Assembly (NCBI GenBank): GCA_013076295.1 | Contig: RQOL01000649.1 | Location: 1-64,000 of the forward strand | Source: Sanderia malayensis | Taxonomy: Eukaryota; Cnidaria; Scyphozoa; Semaeostomeae; Pelagiidae | Length of the DNA stretch: 64,000 nt | Reading direction: 5' to 3' | Shown: piece after piece, positions 20,102 through 33,239 of the stretch | Position numbering within the stretch: position 1 is the first letter of the stretch | Layout of the letters: each line of letters opens with the position of its first letter | The notes under the pieces: generated by a model | The model's input: the letters and a program-made list of their open reading frames with translations, nothing else | Told to the model about the DNA's origin: nothing | Database searches by the model: none | Made by a program: the position numbers and the translations under genes

Positions 20102-21172
20102 TTTAGACGAGCGCTGCTTCTTTGTAGCGGGTGGCGAAGGAGATCTGCGACGATCATCCCGGATTGCCTTGGCCGGTTTTGAGGCGCATGCCACAGCTTG
20201 GTGGTCCCCCCGACAACGGTTGCAAATATGGGCAAAGCGGCATTGCTGGGCAAACGAACAGGATCCTCGATTCCACAAATGACAGGTGGGGGTGCGTTGG
20301 TTGCTGAACTGTGGAGCTCTGGGTGGCAATGCAGGTTGCTGAACCCCGGAGGTGAGTACGGTGGAGATGTACAATGTCGGGTCCAGTGTTGACCAGGAAA
20401 GCTGCGGATTGCTGGCAGCTTGCTTGCGAAAAGCGATATCATAGGAGAGCCACCCCCGTCCTGGGACATCCCTGTGCGCCTTTGCAACCAGCAAAAAATA
20501 AGACAGCAAGGAGGGGAGTTTTTCGGCTGAATTTCTAACCACGATAGCGGCAAATATGGCCCAAGCCTTGGCCTAATCTTCAAAGGTTGCGATAGGCGGC
20601 AGCGTTTTTAATAGGCGATCAAGCTGAACGCTGGACGGCGGCACTGTCGGCAATGCGGCGATATTGCAGAGACGGAGAAGCATAAAATCAACGAATTCCC
20701 CTCTCTCAATAGCAGCGACAAGGTACCCCGGGATTGGGGGAAGGCCACCCATGACCGAAACAGCTGACACCGGCGGCAGAGACATAAACTGTGGTGGGGC
20801 ATTTCTCCAAGCGTCGGACTGGAGGCCAACCAGATGTTCGAGCCAGCTGGGGGGTGATGTGTGCGGAGAAAAAGACCCAGGCGGTGGGTGGTTAGGCGTA
20901 CTTGCTACGGGCACCGATTGAGTAGGATTCTGAGCCCGAAGGAAACTGGGCGCGGGAGGGACGGCTGTCTGGCCACCCTGCTGCTCAGGAGTTGAAAACA
21001 TACCCGAAACAGACGATCCTGAGGCTTCGTTATCAACCCCCACAAGGTTACGAAGAGTTTCCTGAACGCTGGACAGAGAGTTTTTGAGAGACTCGAGGCG
21101 GGCCAGTAGAGCGGAGCCCTCTGAGTTTGCTGATTTTCTGCTGCCATTATGTAACTTAAGGCGAGAAAACAA
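20099..21172 (-). pseudogene. Gag-like protein of copy 2, with stop and frameshift
   Basis: Homologue of the copy 1 Gag: RLESLKNSLS helix, proline-rich middle, LLRLCNIAALPT core, HRDVPGRGWLSYDIAFRKQA, and a zinc finger with C-x7-C-x4-C-x3-H then C-x2-C-x4-H-x4-C. Two lesions are visible. The likely start MAAENQQTQ (21147) is one base out of frame with the rest, near 21120. A TAG at about 20573 replaces the tryptophan codon found in copy 1 (DWA). The basic C-terminus SPSPPATKKQRSSK ends at the conserved TGA-CTAG. Confidence 0.85.
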
Positions 21173-21480
21173 GAAAAAAAAGGAACGAGCTCACCGAATG
21201 TCTTTTTCCCAGTGGTCTGTTGTTACCGAGAGTGTCACTTAGGTTGTAGAGCAGGCAGCGTTAACTTCACTTGTCCAGTAGCGGTTGCTGAACCACTAAA
21301 CTTGCAATAAGCGGAGACGTCGAACGGCGAATAATTCACAGCGAGGATAAACCAGTAAAAGAGAAATTGTGCTAGCTCTCTGAGTTCCAACGAAGAATGA
21401 TTAGAAATGCTACACTCTGTACTCCTATATGCCCTAAGGATTTAATCCCTAGAAAACGTGCCGCGCTAGACGCGTGGATA

Positions 21481-21600
21481 AGGGTCTCCCTAGTGCCCCA
21501 ATATTTAGGGTGTGTTAATGAACTTTGCCTAAGGTTTTATATCTTTTTTTGCCCGCTATAGGTGGCTAAAAAAGACCCTTAATGGCGTTGATCCTTTGTC
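21481..21600. other. Junction DNA after copy 2
   Basis: No gene. The boundary of copy 2 with its flank is not sharply visible here. Confidence 0.3.
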
Positions 21601-22042
21601 AAAAGATCACCCCAAACCCTTATCGACGGCATCAAAATCGACCGGCTTGTGGTAAATGACATGTTGGGTGCAGCAAGTATTGGTGGGAAGGTTTTTTCCG
21701 CTTTTGTTGAAGAGAGACTGGTGGCGGGGTCAGTCAGTTTCTTTGATCCTTTTAAAAAAGTCAAGTTCAAAACAGGCATTGTTAAATAGAAAAACAAGTA
21801 AGCGTCAGTTACCTCCGACACTTACTAGGAAACCAAAAAAAGTTATGGCAAAAGGCAAAAGAAATTATGACGAGATGAATGCAGATGAACCTGATGCAGA
21901 ATTAACTAATAGGGAGTCTGAGACCCGTAAGGCTAAGAAAAGGGAAAGATCGAGAACAACGGAAAAAGGAATCGAAGAGTACGATGGGGATGTTGAAGTG
22001 ACATGTAGTGATGATTTATCAAATGTGGAACATTTTGAGTGA
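21600..22042 (+). other. Possible coding fragment, unrecognised
   Basis: Two overlapping plus-strand frames. One, about 21623-21790, reads DGIKIDRLVVNDMLGAASIG, then a GGKVF/FDPFKKVKFK segment; it looks like real protein but ends at a TAG. The other, 21656-22042, ends in a basic-acidic tail (KRNYDEMNADEPDAELTNRE). I recognise neither. It may be a fragment of an element-encoded or host protein with a frameshift. Confidence 0.3.
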
Positions 22043-23112
22043 GTGGGAAATTTCAGACTTCTCCTCAAGTGATGACTCTGGGGAAGAATGGATGCCCTTC
22101 TTGCTCACAGACTAGCATGACGATTGGTTTCTATTATTTTTTTGTTTTTACATTCATCATGTTTTGTTTGCTACAATTAAGAGTTTTGCAAAAGGACTGT
22201 GCTCTGACGGAGTCATTCAAGATATTTTGGAGAGTATGATGTGAGTTACTTTGCGATTCAGCTTTTCAAACTACTCACAAGAACCTTATCTATATTGTAT
22301 TCACAGAAATAATAATCGACAACCTCGCAAAGGATCTGGACCCAAATGACCCCCTGTTTAGATGAAATTGAAACCAATTTCAAGTTTATATCCCACCTCA
22401 TGTTTTTCTACATATTGAATTACCCCAAAAGCCATTTTCATTCTAAAACTTCCGTTGCTCTGGTGGTTAAATGTATAAAACAAACATTTCGAAAACAGTC
22501 ATGGCAGCCATATTGATGACGTCACGCATGTTTCAGACGGGTTTTACTGCGTTGTCAGAAGTCAAATCATATTGGTGTAATATACTTTTTTGCTCGGGAT
22601 GACAAGCTCTTTCAGATAGAGTAATTGGTTTATACAAATAAAAGTTTTTTTTGAAAACTTACCACGTGATATCCTGATATTACGTCATCGATCATGTGAT
22701 AACCCCAATTTTTTCAGAATGTTACTCCGGCTTAAATTAACAGTTAAACATCATAGAAATGGAATCCTTTTTAAAAATTTTAGTTACCCAGTTTGCTAGA
22801 TGGTTGCAAGAAATTCCCTGTCTATGATGTTTCATTGTTAAGCATGTTTAAGCTTTTTTCCCGTTGCAAACTATCAAAGCAATAACTGTTTTTACTGTTA
22901 AACTGTTTTTTGGAACAATATAGTGTGCCGCTTAAGCGCGAATACTTGAGGGAGGGTCCAACAGACATTCTGGCCCATTTGCATTTGGAATTTTTCATAA
23001 AAAAATTTCCCTTCTGTACAACGAATTCCCGTTATTACGAACTATTTTCTCGGTCCGCAGCCGCTTCGCTTCGCTACGCAGCAGCATAATATTTTGCTTG
23101 CAAAATTTACTA
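22043..23112. other. Repeat-derived non-coding DNA
   Basis: No supported gene. At 22815-22832 a lone string aaattccctgtctatg matches the terminal bases of the elements at 61212 and 63585. At 23010-23045 the strings acgaattcccgttattacg resemble a pogo-type terminal repeat. Confidence 0.35.
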
Positions 23113-24342
23113 CAGTAAATCCTCGAATTGCCCCCCCCCCAAGTTCGAGGATTAAGCCCTCGAATAAGCACCCCCTCGAATAAGCCCCCACCCCTAACTT
23201 GCTGATGCAGTTGACATCCGCTTACTAGAATTCCTGCTAACTCGAACATTCGCTTGCTCGAACGAATTTTCGTTTCCCATGGACCAAAAAGTGTCCGCTA
23301 ACTCTAAGAATTTTTTCACAAAATAATGCACAAATTGTATTGACTTTTCATAAAATAAATATGTTACTAGTTGTTAGTAATTAATTGTTCCTTTAGAACA
23401 TCCATAAACGTCCTTGTTCCTTCAAATTTTGGTTCACAAGAAACTTTCATTCTTTCACCGTCACCAAGGTTGACTGGTTGCAGGACCCTTTATTGTTACA
23501 TGGCAAGAACCGTTTTTATCCCTTCTCAGAATGTGAAATACTTTTTTGCAAATTTTCCATTAATTCCTTTTTATAAGTGTCCAACAATTCTGCCTTGTTT
23601 CAAAACACCGACAGCATACTTGTCGGCTTCAATATCTGGCTGCATGGCACTCACAAGCACTTCTCCTTTTTGTGGGCTCCATCTATCCTTATACACATGA
23701 AAACCTTTCACGTGTAAACCTTTCACACATTGAACTCGTATTTTTTGCCCAATTAACGCGTTTTCATACGTATTTTGCTTAGAATTTAAATAGAGTTGCT
23801 ATTTGTGCGTTTATTTTACTTTCCTGACTCGAATGTAACTAACTTAGCTAAAAAATCCGGCCATCCGCTAAGTCGACCATTCGCTTACTGGAACAAATTT
23901 CGATTTCCCTTCAGAGTTCGAGTAAAGGGATGTCAACTGTATTTGCTCTCTGTGGTTCCCAATGGCGTTTTATCGAGTTCTACCACAAAAATTCAGGCCT
24001 TTGAGCATATGAATTTAATGCTCATAGCACAATTATACATTAAAATATACGAGGCCTTTTAACAATGCCTTCGTTTCGTACAGCAAGTTCGAGAAGATTT
24101 TATTTTTCTAGCAGTTTTTTCACCAATATCTGAGCATTCTTGTGACTATCTGTGTATGCAAAATACTTCCCTGGAACAACTAAACCAATTTCCCGTTTTC
24201 TTTTCCCAGTAACAACATCAATTGCTGTGCCATATTCCAGATAGCTTTAAAAGCCCCCTCGGTTAAGCCCTCTCGAATAAGCCCCCCTCTGAAAATGTCA
24301 AAAATAAATAAGCCCCCAGGAGGCTAATTCGAGGATTTACGG
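23113..24342. mobile_element. 1.23-kb inverted-repeat element, TA duplication
   Basis: Ends CAGTAAATCCTCGAATT and the complement AATTCGAGGATTTACGG, flanked by TA on both sides, as for Tc1/mariner-type elements. Sub-terminal taagcccccc motifs follow each end. A second inverted pair, CAGTTGACATCC at about 23211 and GGATGTCAACTG at about 23939, suggests an element nested inside. No transposase frame was found, so it is non-autonomous. Confidence 0.78.
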
Positions 24343-25016
24343 TATTTCCATGTGACTATTCTGAACGTTTTTGTCCAATGCACGTGTAGCCTCGTTTTTA
24401 TGTTTGTTCCAAGTCAAGTTCACGAACATGCGTTTTCACACACTTCAAAACATTTTCAGACTCCTTTTTTTCACAATATGTTCATAATCCCTTGTTCTAT
24501 TTGCCAAAATCGTTTGCACAAAATAAGCATTCGTATCAGACAACACGACAACTTTAGAGCTCTATTTGGGCAGGGAACGGGACAATCACGTGGTATGACG
24601 TCATGCGTACGACAATTTTTGACATGCTCTTCGAGATCAGCGCCCTTGAAAACCCGCGAAAAAACTAAAGCCAGTTTTATAAATGATGTGGGTGAGACTT
24701 TGATACCAGACAATAGGGGACAAAAGTCCTGGGACATCCAGAACTTTAGCAAGTTTTACACGCATACTTCATCCCCCTCCCCCCAAAAACAATGTTGTCT
24801 GTAAAGGCGGCGATTTTCAATATCACCGAAATTGTTTTGGCCAGGCGACGAGAAAGGACTGGTGCAGAAGAGAACATTGTTTGGGTGGTGGGGTCGGATT
24901 CTGCTCACAGGGAACAAAGTGTGCAGAAGCACAGCATTATCCAATGACATTTTCAGGTGTCCCACTCCCAGGGACTTTTTTCCACTATTGTGGGATAAAA
25001 CTAGCTGTTAACATTG
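24343..25016. other. Unassigned DNA
   Basis: Several open frames of 70-150 codons exist on both strands without convincing motifs. A minus-strand string LEEHVKNCRTHD with CPVPCPN recalls a zinc-binding TRAF-type segment, but it is short and isolated. Confidence 0.3.
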
Positions 25017-25880
25017 TTAAAATGAGTGCTGCTGTGATGTAACCAGAACTAAAGCATCTAGCATTTGATTAAAACGATATGTTTTGAAATGAGTGCTTCA
25101 AAAAATTATGGAGAGGGGGTGTTTAGCGTGCTTGAAAGCCTGGATATCTATATTGGTCACAAGTCGTTTCTCCATATTTGATGTGTTTGAATGTTGTCAT
25201 TTGTATTTGACATTTTTTATTGGCATTTACGTTTCATAGCTGGATTTTGGAATTTCAGCAATAATAGATTTCAGCAAATTATTCTTTATCAAGAGAAGGT
25301 GTACGCTCAGTTTGAAGATCAAAGATAAAGTTCAATTCTTTGATGACGTGACTTCACCATGAAAACAAAACAATACCAAAAACAGAGGAATAAATGTGGA
25401 AAACCCCAGATTAAAAAGGAAACTAAATTAAATGCACATCAATAATTTGAAATCTGAAGTCAGAATTTTCTGGACCGGGGTTACTTTCAAAAAAGCAATA
25501 AAACATAATGATGGTCCAAATGATAATACAATAGTTTTTTTAAGGCCTACTATACTTCCGCACAGATTTTCTCTTCGGCTTGCAGGCATTCATTTTTATA
25601 AACTTATCCCCACGACAAGAAAGCAACTCCTGTGTTCTTGTCGAAATAAAAATGGCCTTTTTGGACCATATCGATTCTGGCCACAAATAAAAGTTAATAA
25701 CCAGCAGATAAGCCAACCAAAATATCGTTTTCTCAATGTTTCTAAAACGTCTCACTGCACTGCAGCAAAGATTATCGACATTGATGAATTGATGATGATA
25801 AAACCAGCATAGCATGCGGCTAAACGGAGGAGGATTTGAGGCAACGCGCAGGCTAAAATCCGACAAACATCTTCACTCTT
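25017..25880 (+). repeat. Dispersed repeat, copy upstream of the repair gene
   Basis: The block is repeated in the same orientation at 61977-62530 plus 63593-63858. Shared strings include gcatctagcatttgattaa, gtttcatagctggattttgg, and ataaccagcagataagcc. Similarity is high over about 860 bp. Its right end lies about 185 bp before the ATG of the cross-link repair gene, so it may include that gene's promoter. No coding frame is conserved between the copies. Confidence 0.8.
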
Positions 25881-26064
25881 CACAAGACTTTTTCTCGAGA
25901 AGGACTCGATTATATTCTGCTGCGCAGCCGCTTCACTTTGTTCTTCTACGCAGCAGCAATAAGGGATGTTCCCTGGAGGGGATGCAATGCAGTCCCCAGC
26001 TTGGAGTGCCACTGGCCTAACCGTAAAAGATCTATGAAGTCAAAGCATATTATTAAATGATGAC

Positions 26065-28985
26065 ATGGATGGTAGTAAAGATGAAAAACTATGTATCAAA
26101 ATGCTTACCAAACCTCAGAAACGACGAAAAGCAACCAGTCATGCAAAAAGAAGCAAGAAATCCACCCTAAGCACCCCCCATTTGTCTTCTTCGCTGTCAC
26201 TTTTGACAACATCTACAATAACAACAGCAACTTCTCAAGTGAGCCAGGGCCTTCCTCTGTCCCACCCAGAAGAATTTTGCCCTTTATGTCAATTTCCATT
26301 TAAACATTTAGTTGGCCAGACAGAGAGATGGCATTTAAATGATTGCTTTGAGAGACAACAACAGTCAAACTTACAGCAAGGTAGTGGATAAAAAGCATCC
26401 AAGTGGATAAAAAATTTACTTTTTTTCCATTTGGTGGATTATGTTTTTCTTCTTTAACGAAATAATTAGAGCATCATATTTTCTATCTATTGGTGATATA
26501 GTATGTAGTAATTTCGTTTTTACAGGTGCAGAATGTCCGCAGGGTCTCAAATGCTGCTCCATAAGCCAACACCATTACAAGAAATATTGTCACAACTTAC
26601 AAGCATTGAAAAGAAGTGGTAATGGATGCGACAGAGGGGAAATGGCTTGCGAAAGGGAATGCCTCGATATGAATACTTCTGGTGACTCAGTTGATCTTTG
26701 TCTCACCTCAAGCTTTGATGAAAACACATCCAAAGAAGTTGTTTCTGACATTGTCAAAGAAATAGAAGATCCGTGTGATACTACAAATATTCATTCCAAA
26801 TATGCAGAGCATTTGCACAGAACTGAATGCTGCTCTACAGAAGCTATGCTATCCAGAGACTGTTACACTGAAATAAATAGCTCTGGAAATCTGCCAGCTC
26901 ATAGCTCATACCTTCTGAGAGACAATGAGCAAACAGAAACCACTGGCAAGGAATCAGATACCATGAAACATACTTTGTGTTCTGAAGTTATTGTCAATGG
27001 AGAGAAAAAATTATGCCAAATAGGAATAGGATCCTACTTTGGACTTAAAAATCCTATTGATTCAAAACTGAAACAAGGAAATAATGTAGAAGTAGATTTT
27101 TCAAGTGAAGAAAAGCAAAATACATTTGCTAACCAGGCTAGTTCATCAAAAGAGCAGAGAAGACAGTGTCCATTTTATAAGAAAATACCAGGTATCATGC
27201 ATCAATTTTTTGATAAGATATGAACTGTAGTAGAGGGTATATTGATTTAGTATTGTAACTTCCTTTTATTTTTATGCTAGGAACGGCTATAACTGTTGAT
27301 GCCTTTAGCTATGGTGTAATACCAGGTTGCAAGCATTACTTTCTGAGCCACTTTCACTATGATCACTATGGTGGATTGAAGAAATCATTTACAAATAATA
27401 TCTACTGCTCCAAGGTAATTGTTTGCTTTAACACAATAATCTGCTTACAGGAATTTTCAGTATTGCCAATATCCTAGACATATTTTTCAGATAACTGCTG
27501 ATCTAGTCAAGCTGCAAATTAAAGTTGATTCAAAATACATAAATAGTCTACCAATGAATGAAGAGGTTATTATTGACAATGTAAAAGTTATGTTATTGGA
27601 GGCCAATCAGTAAGTAGTCATCTTTTGCCTTATACGTAATATGAAACTTTTAATACCAAAAGATTCAGAGTTGAATTGAGAAGAAATGTATCCTGGTTTA
27701 CTTCAAAATGATTCATTAAACTTTCTTACTTTTAGCTGCCCTGGTTCAGTGATGTTTCTTTTTAAATTAAAAAATGGAAAGATTCTGCTGCACACTGGTT
27801 TGCTATTGACATTTAGTTCACCCATCCCTTTACTTCATCTTTATTGAAGATGTATATTGCCAACTGGCTTTGTTTTGCAGGTGATTTTAGAGCTTCTAAA
27901 GAAATGATCAATGACAAAGCATTGCAAAGAGTTGATATTGATACAATTTACCTTGATACAACGTGAGTGTGCATGGCAACAATGGAATACCAATGCAACT
28001 ATAAAAACCCCATGTTTAAAGCAGTTATACTGGTAAAATTGTAAGGCATGCCTCCAGAGCAAAATTACCTTTACTTTTGCAGATATCTCAATCCCTCATA
28101 TAATTTTCCAACCCAACAAGAAACAGTTGATTTTGCAGTAAGAACATCACTTAAAGCAGTTCATGCTGAGCCTAGGACTCTGATTGTCTGTGGAACATAT
28201 TCTGTTGGAAAAGAAAGGGTATTTGTAGGTAAGCAGAGCATATCAACTTCTGAACAAGCGAACTGAATGAAGTATTGTTTAATAAACTAATCTTACTAGA
28301 CTCATTTTCAAATCCTTTTCACTTATAGCAATTGCCAATGCTTTGAACTGCAAGATATCTGCCAAAGCTGATAAGAAAAGAATATTAAACTGTTTAAGTT
28401 GGAAGGATCTTGATCACCGTCTAACATCAGATTGGCACACTGCTCAAGTTCATGTTCTGCCAATGAACAGCATCAATGCTGATGTAAGTTATTCAAATAT
28501 TTGTTCAATGATTAAATTGTTAATTAGGAGATTTATTTGCCTACTTTTTCATGCAACCAGTCATTTGGATTTCTCTTAGAGCCTACAAAAACATTTAGAC
28601 ATGCATAAACAATTCAAAAAGATTGTTGCATTCAAACCAACTGGCTGGACATTCAGCAAAGGAATTTCAGATGTGAAGAAAATAAAACCCAAGACAACTT
28701 ATTGCATCAGTATCTATGGTATGTTTTGCACCAGCACACAGATTTTGCTGCATAGTCATACAAATTTGCAGCCTTTCACCTTTTACACACATATTGAATA
28801 GATAAATGGTTATCTTATCAATTTCAGGTATTCCTTACAGTGAACATAGCAGTTTTTCAGAGCTAGAATTGTTTGTAAAGCATTTTAAGCCAAAGAAAAT
28901 CATACCCACAGTAAATGTTGGATCAGTAATGAAACGAAATCAAATGCAAAGAATACTGAATGAATGGTCTAACTATAAACAATGA
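26065..28985 (+). CDS. DCLRE1A: DNA cross-link repair 5' exonuclease, SNM1A/DCLRE1A type
   Basis: Metallo-beta-lactamase/beta-CASP nuclease that, in known homologues, trims DNA 5' ends at interstrand cross-links in the nucleus. Ten coding exons with GT-AG introns join in frame: 26065-26380, 26526-27191, 27281-27414, 27491-27609, 27736-27797, 27881-27962, 28083-28228, 28329-28483, 28580-28718 and 28828-28985, giving 658 residues (human about 1040). A UBZ4-type ubiquitin-binding finger lies at about 71-95 (C72, C75, H90, C94), followed by [11 protein letters not shown] variable middle ends in CPFYKKIPG, where the nuclease domain starts. Metal-binding motifs: HFHYDH at 351-356, EANHCPG with H412, YLDTTY with D458, and IPYSEHSSF with H613. 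All expected catalytic residues are present. It converges with the PP2A gene, 0.86 kb apart. The first ATG of the open frame was chosen. Confidence 0.93.
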
Positions 28986-29848
28986 TCTATTATTATCACC
29001 AGTAAAAAACAGTATAATCAAAATGAAAGAACAGCCAGTTTGTGACCATTCATGTTTCATATCATGCTTATTTGAATAAGTTACACCAATTGATAAAAAC
29101 AATTAATGCAATTTTAAACAATATTTTTTCATTATTTATCAATGAAAGATGCATACTTATCAGTGACATTTAAATAGATTTTTTTAATAGCTATTCATTT
29201 CATATAATCATTTCTGTTTGGGTTCTTATCAATTTTAACATAGTATCAACTAAGGACTCCTTACAACTGGACAAAGCCTATTACATACATACATGATTGC
29301 AAAGGAATTACAGTATAATATGTTTCCCTAACTTGAATCTGACCCATGATGACCCATTATGCATAGCTTCCAAAGCAGGCTCATGACTCATTTGCCATAC
29401 TAAAGAAATAGTCTATTTGAAACATTTAACATAACAATAAATTTCCATATGTTTCAACTGGGAAACAATTAGAAAGGTAGCTGTGTATTTCATGTAGTTG
29501 GAAAGTAGTTAGGCAATATCCCCTAAAAGAACACATAAACAAATAATCACTGAACGTTTTGAGCCTGCCTTTTGAAATATTAAGTAGCTTGCTTGCCTTT
29601 ATCAAATATCACAAAACAGTACATATAACGAAAATACCTGAACACTGTGCACATTGATGAATCAATTGCAATAATACATACCAAAAATAACATCCCATTG
29701 ATATTAATATAAGTCAAGTAATTGAGTACTTATAAAACTACTTGAAGTCAATACTGTGTGCCATTTTTGCCAACAACCCATATATCTCACTTGGTATCTT
29801 ACAATGCTACTTTCCAAAAACTGTTCCTATGCACTGCAAAGTGATCTA
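28986..29848. other. Intergenic region between convergent genes
   Basis: AT-rich sequence containing both 3' untranslated regions. An aataaa string at about 29434 is a possible polyadenylation signal for the upstream gene. No mobile element was recognised. Confidence 0.6.
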
Positions 29849-32800
29849 TTATTTCTCTTGGAATAGATAGAGATTATTTGTTGCAGCTAATGCGACTATG
29901 TTGTCTAGTGGATGCCAAGCAATGTGTAATATCTTCTTGCTAAAGTCTAAGCATTCAACACTAATCTCATCTTTCTTACGCTTTCCACTTGTTGTTATTT
30001 TCTTTGATTTCAATGGCTGTCGTGGTCTCATGTTCTCCCTAGTTGCTTCCAAACAAAGTGCTGATTTCTGCTCACGATTGAATATTCTGAAGAAGTTGTT
30101 ATACGAACCAGTTAGAATTTCACTATAAAAACAAAATAATAGTATAATAATACAAAGGTATTTAAGAATTTCTCCAATGGTTAAGTCAACAAGCAAATTA
30201 TAAGCTATCAAAGTGAATCACAGGTCATAGAAGCAAATAAGCACCCAGAGTAGAGAAGTAAATAATCATCCTATGCAATGAACGATAGCTCCACTTGATC
30301 ATTAGAGGGCTTAAATAAATGATCTGGCTTCATTTGACAAAAACAAGAACAAATTACCAATACCTACCTATCATCACAGCTCCAAGCACATTCAAATTTA
30401 TCGAAGATACAGTCATTCTCATACAAAGCACATAATTTACTGCGTAAGTATTCGTGGACGGGATAGGTTTCTACAGGTTGTTTCTCCATGGCCAGATCCC
30501 ATATTTTTACAGTCAGGTAATCTCTGGTTAACATATACTTTCCACTATGACTGAACTTCACATCAGCTATTGATGAAATGATTTCTGAGAAGAATGATCT
30601 TGTTAATGGATCTTCTTGTTCTTCAAATACTGCAAAGAATAATGATGATCTTATGACATTGAACATGCATGAAATGTCCAGCAAAAACAATAAAAAAGAA
30701 AAAATGCATGGATTCTTTTACTCGAAAGCATTACACATAAGGGGGAAAGTTTTTTCTGCTTTGAATTTCTATAAAAATAATAATAAGAATACATAAACTA
30801 ATGATAACTCACATTTTGCATACTTATCACAAAGAGCATTTGATCTCATATCACATAACCTTACTGTTCCTTTACTGCTACTGTAGACAAATAAATTACA
30901 ATGAAGCGGATGGAACTCAGCTGCTGTGATAACCTCTGTCAAATCTTCCATATTAGCTGGCTTTATATCAACAATATCTATTCATCTGTCAGGAACTAAC
31001 AACTTCATCAACTCAAGTCATAAAATAGCTCAGATAATATAATGAGCAATATCGGAGGACAAGTGAAATACATTATAGAGAGAAAAAGATACTGAAACTT
31101 TGATCTGTTCTTTGCATATGCCATAGATTGATTCTCAGGTCATCAGCAGATAGATATGTTTCATCATCACTATTAATTGATATGGAATTTATGTGATACG
31201 TGTGTGCATTGGAAAAAATCTTTCTTGGGCTTGCCTCTATCATCAGTGATGTTGGTTGTAGTTTTGGGATTTTAAGGCTGCAAACATCTTTTGGATCCAA
31301 ATCCTGTGATCCATCTGTATTCTTTGTGTTTAGTGGTCCATCAATTCTCACATTACGCTCTGATATCTTCCAAAGCTTGACAGTTTTATCTACAAGAAGG
31401 ACGCCCTCAAACATACCATAAAAAATAAAAAGTACAAGTTCAAAATAATATCACAACCCTCTCAAAAGGAGCTCTAATACGATTATATAGAGCAAATCTT
31501 ACCATTAGTTGATAGCAAAAAGTGTGCAGCATTGCGTCTTTTTAACCATTTCATTTGATTGATTTTCTCATCAATATCTAAACTCTTCAAGTAGTCAAAA
31601 TCAGGCTCATGGCTTTGGAAGGTACTGTATACATTGTAATCTCCATAGTGAGGAGAACCCTTTGGCTATAGAGGGAAAATATGCCTTTATATCAAACATA
31701 CAATACTATTATAATATTATGTCACAATGTAATAAATATAGTAGAAATAAATTAATGTTTGAAAGGAATCTACACTTAGTGAACAAAAGTTGTACACCAC
31801 CTGTTCAAAAATGACCCCCAGAAGTAGCCTAAAGCCTCAGCCTGTTAATTTGCACAAAACTTAAAAGTTCTATCAAGCCCTGGGGGAAGTATATTCAACT
31901 TTTAAGGTTGGAGGGGAAAGTTTGATAAAGTGCTCATGTAAAATAAGTGCAAAATAACTTGGAACTCTTATGGTTTAATTGATCAAAATTCCATCAACAT
32001 TCACAATTACAAAAAAGGAAGGCTTAACATAAAGGGTGACCAAATTCAAAAATTGTTTCAAAAGAGGGGCTCAATAGAAATATTATGGTATGCAATAGAC
32101 ATCAAACCTTTCAATGACATGAAATTTTATAAATTTGAAAGTTAAAGAATAATTTAAACAATTGCATTCTTTTATAAAAATAATTAACAACTGCAAAGGA
32201 ATGCTTTGCAAATTTTCCATGAAACTTTTTCATTTCAGCAAACATTAAAGTTTTTGTTCATCATCAGGATGTGATGTGGGTATTGTATTGTATTTTTTCC
32301 TCAAAATATTTTATAGAACAAAAACAATTTTAAGGGCAAAAAACCATCTAATAGCTTGTTTGAAATAATATAATTTGATAATCCAATTCTTCAAGAGAAG
32401 GCCCATGCTTCAATAGACATATAACATCGTATTCTCGAAACTTACCAACTTAAAAATTGTTGATCAAAAAAAGTTCCATGTCTATATATTATTATGCAGA
32501 CCTCCTTGCTGAGGCTTTGGGCTGATTCTGGACACCTTTTTTATCAGGGGGTGCACAACCTTTGGTCTTTAAGTATATACTAAAAGCACTTACAGCATTT
32601 TCTTTTTGGAATATTACAATTCTACCTCCTTTATCTCCTGTTGCAAGTAACTCTCCATTATGATTGAATTCAACAGTAGAAATTAAGTCAGCTGAAATAA
32701 AAAAAGTCAAATTAATAACAGAATATTTAGTTTTGTGGTAGATAGAACCTCGTATTAAATGAGGTCTAATTCAAAACTAAATAGCTGCATTGCAACAGCT

Positions 32801-33239
32801 GTATGAGACATAATAAGCTTGCACAAAACACCACATTTTTACAACAAAATGCATTGCAAGTTACTTGGCTGCTAATGCATATTTCTCTGCAATGCTTATA
32901 CAAAGCTAACTACCAATATTGTAAACACAATACCAGCTCCAGGTAAGCTATAGCAGGCATCAGGGATCTATCATGCAAACTTCAAATATTTGCCATGAAA
33001 ATTCACATAAAACACATCGCAATACTACTGAACATATACCTTCAGTGATATCTTCCTCGACGGTACCCTTGACTTGCGAAAAGCACCATTTGACAGGTGT
33101 ATCGTCACTGCCTGTAGAAATGAAATTCGTCAAGTTCGTGAACTTTGTCAAGTCCTCCATTACCAGGAAACAACCTAACAAAATGGCAGCTAAATAAGCA
33201 AAAAACAATGTTTACTAAACCGCTCATACCTGAAGACAT
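29849..33239 (-). CDS. PPP2R2: PP2A 55-kDa regulatory subunit B (B55)
   Basis: Substrate-targeting subunit of the trimeric protein phosphatase 2A; a seven-bladed WD40 propeller that acts in mitotic exit and signalling in known animals. Eight coding exons with GT-AG introns (minus strand): 33239-33230, 33111-33040, 32691-32594, 31665-31503, 31389-31093, 30977-30813, 30629-30368 and 30122-29849. They sum to 1341 nt, 446 residues, almost the human length (447). The first exon encodes only MSSG; the join gives [19 protein letters not shown]. Highly conserved strings: [103 protein letters not shown] and [12 protein letters not shown]. Vertebrates have four paralogues; which one matches was not resolved. 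A downstream ATG in the exon 1-2 intron gives a longer frame but lacks family similarity and was rejected. Confidence 0.95.

Larger units (their letters stand above)
16943..21480 (-). mobile_element. Ngaro/DIRS-type retrotransposon, copy 2 (decayed)
   Basis: Same gene order as copy 1 on the opposite strand: gag 21172-20099, RT/RNase H 20098-18443, recombinase 18443-17495, conserved 3' block about 17110-17260, and a single B-type repeat at 16943-17050. The 5' boundary is approximate. The leader retains a short match to the copy 1 leader near 21180-21210, but the A repeat has diverged beyond direct alignment by eye. There is no A-B unit after B and no minisatellite. The sequence differs a lot from copy 1, so the copies belong to different subfamilies. 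Several stops and frameshifts make it non-functional. Confidence 0.85.

Noticed and set aside
24471..24752. Possible TRAF-type zinc finger on the minus strand
   Set aside because: Only one short cysteine-containing string in an isolated frame; no flanking domain or splice-compatible exons.
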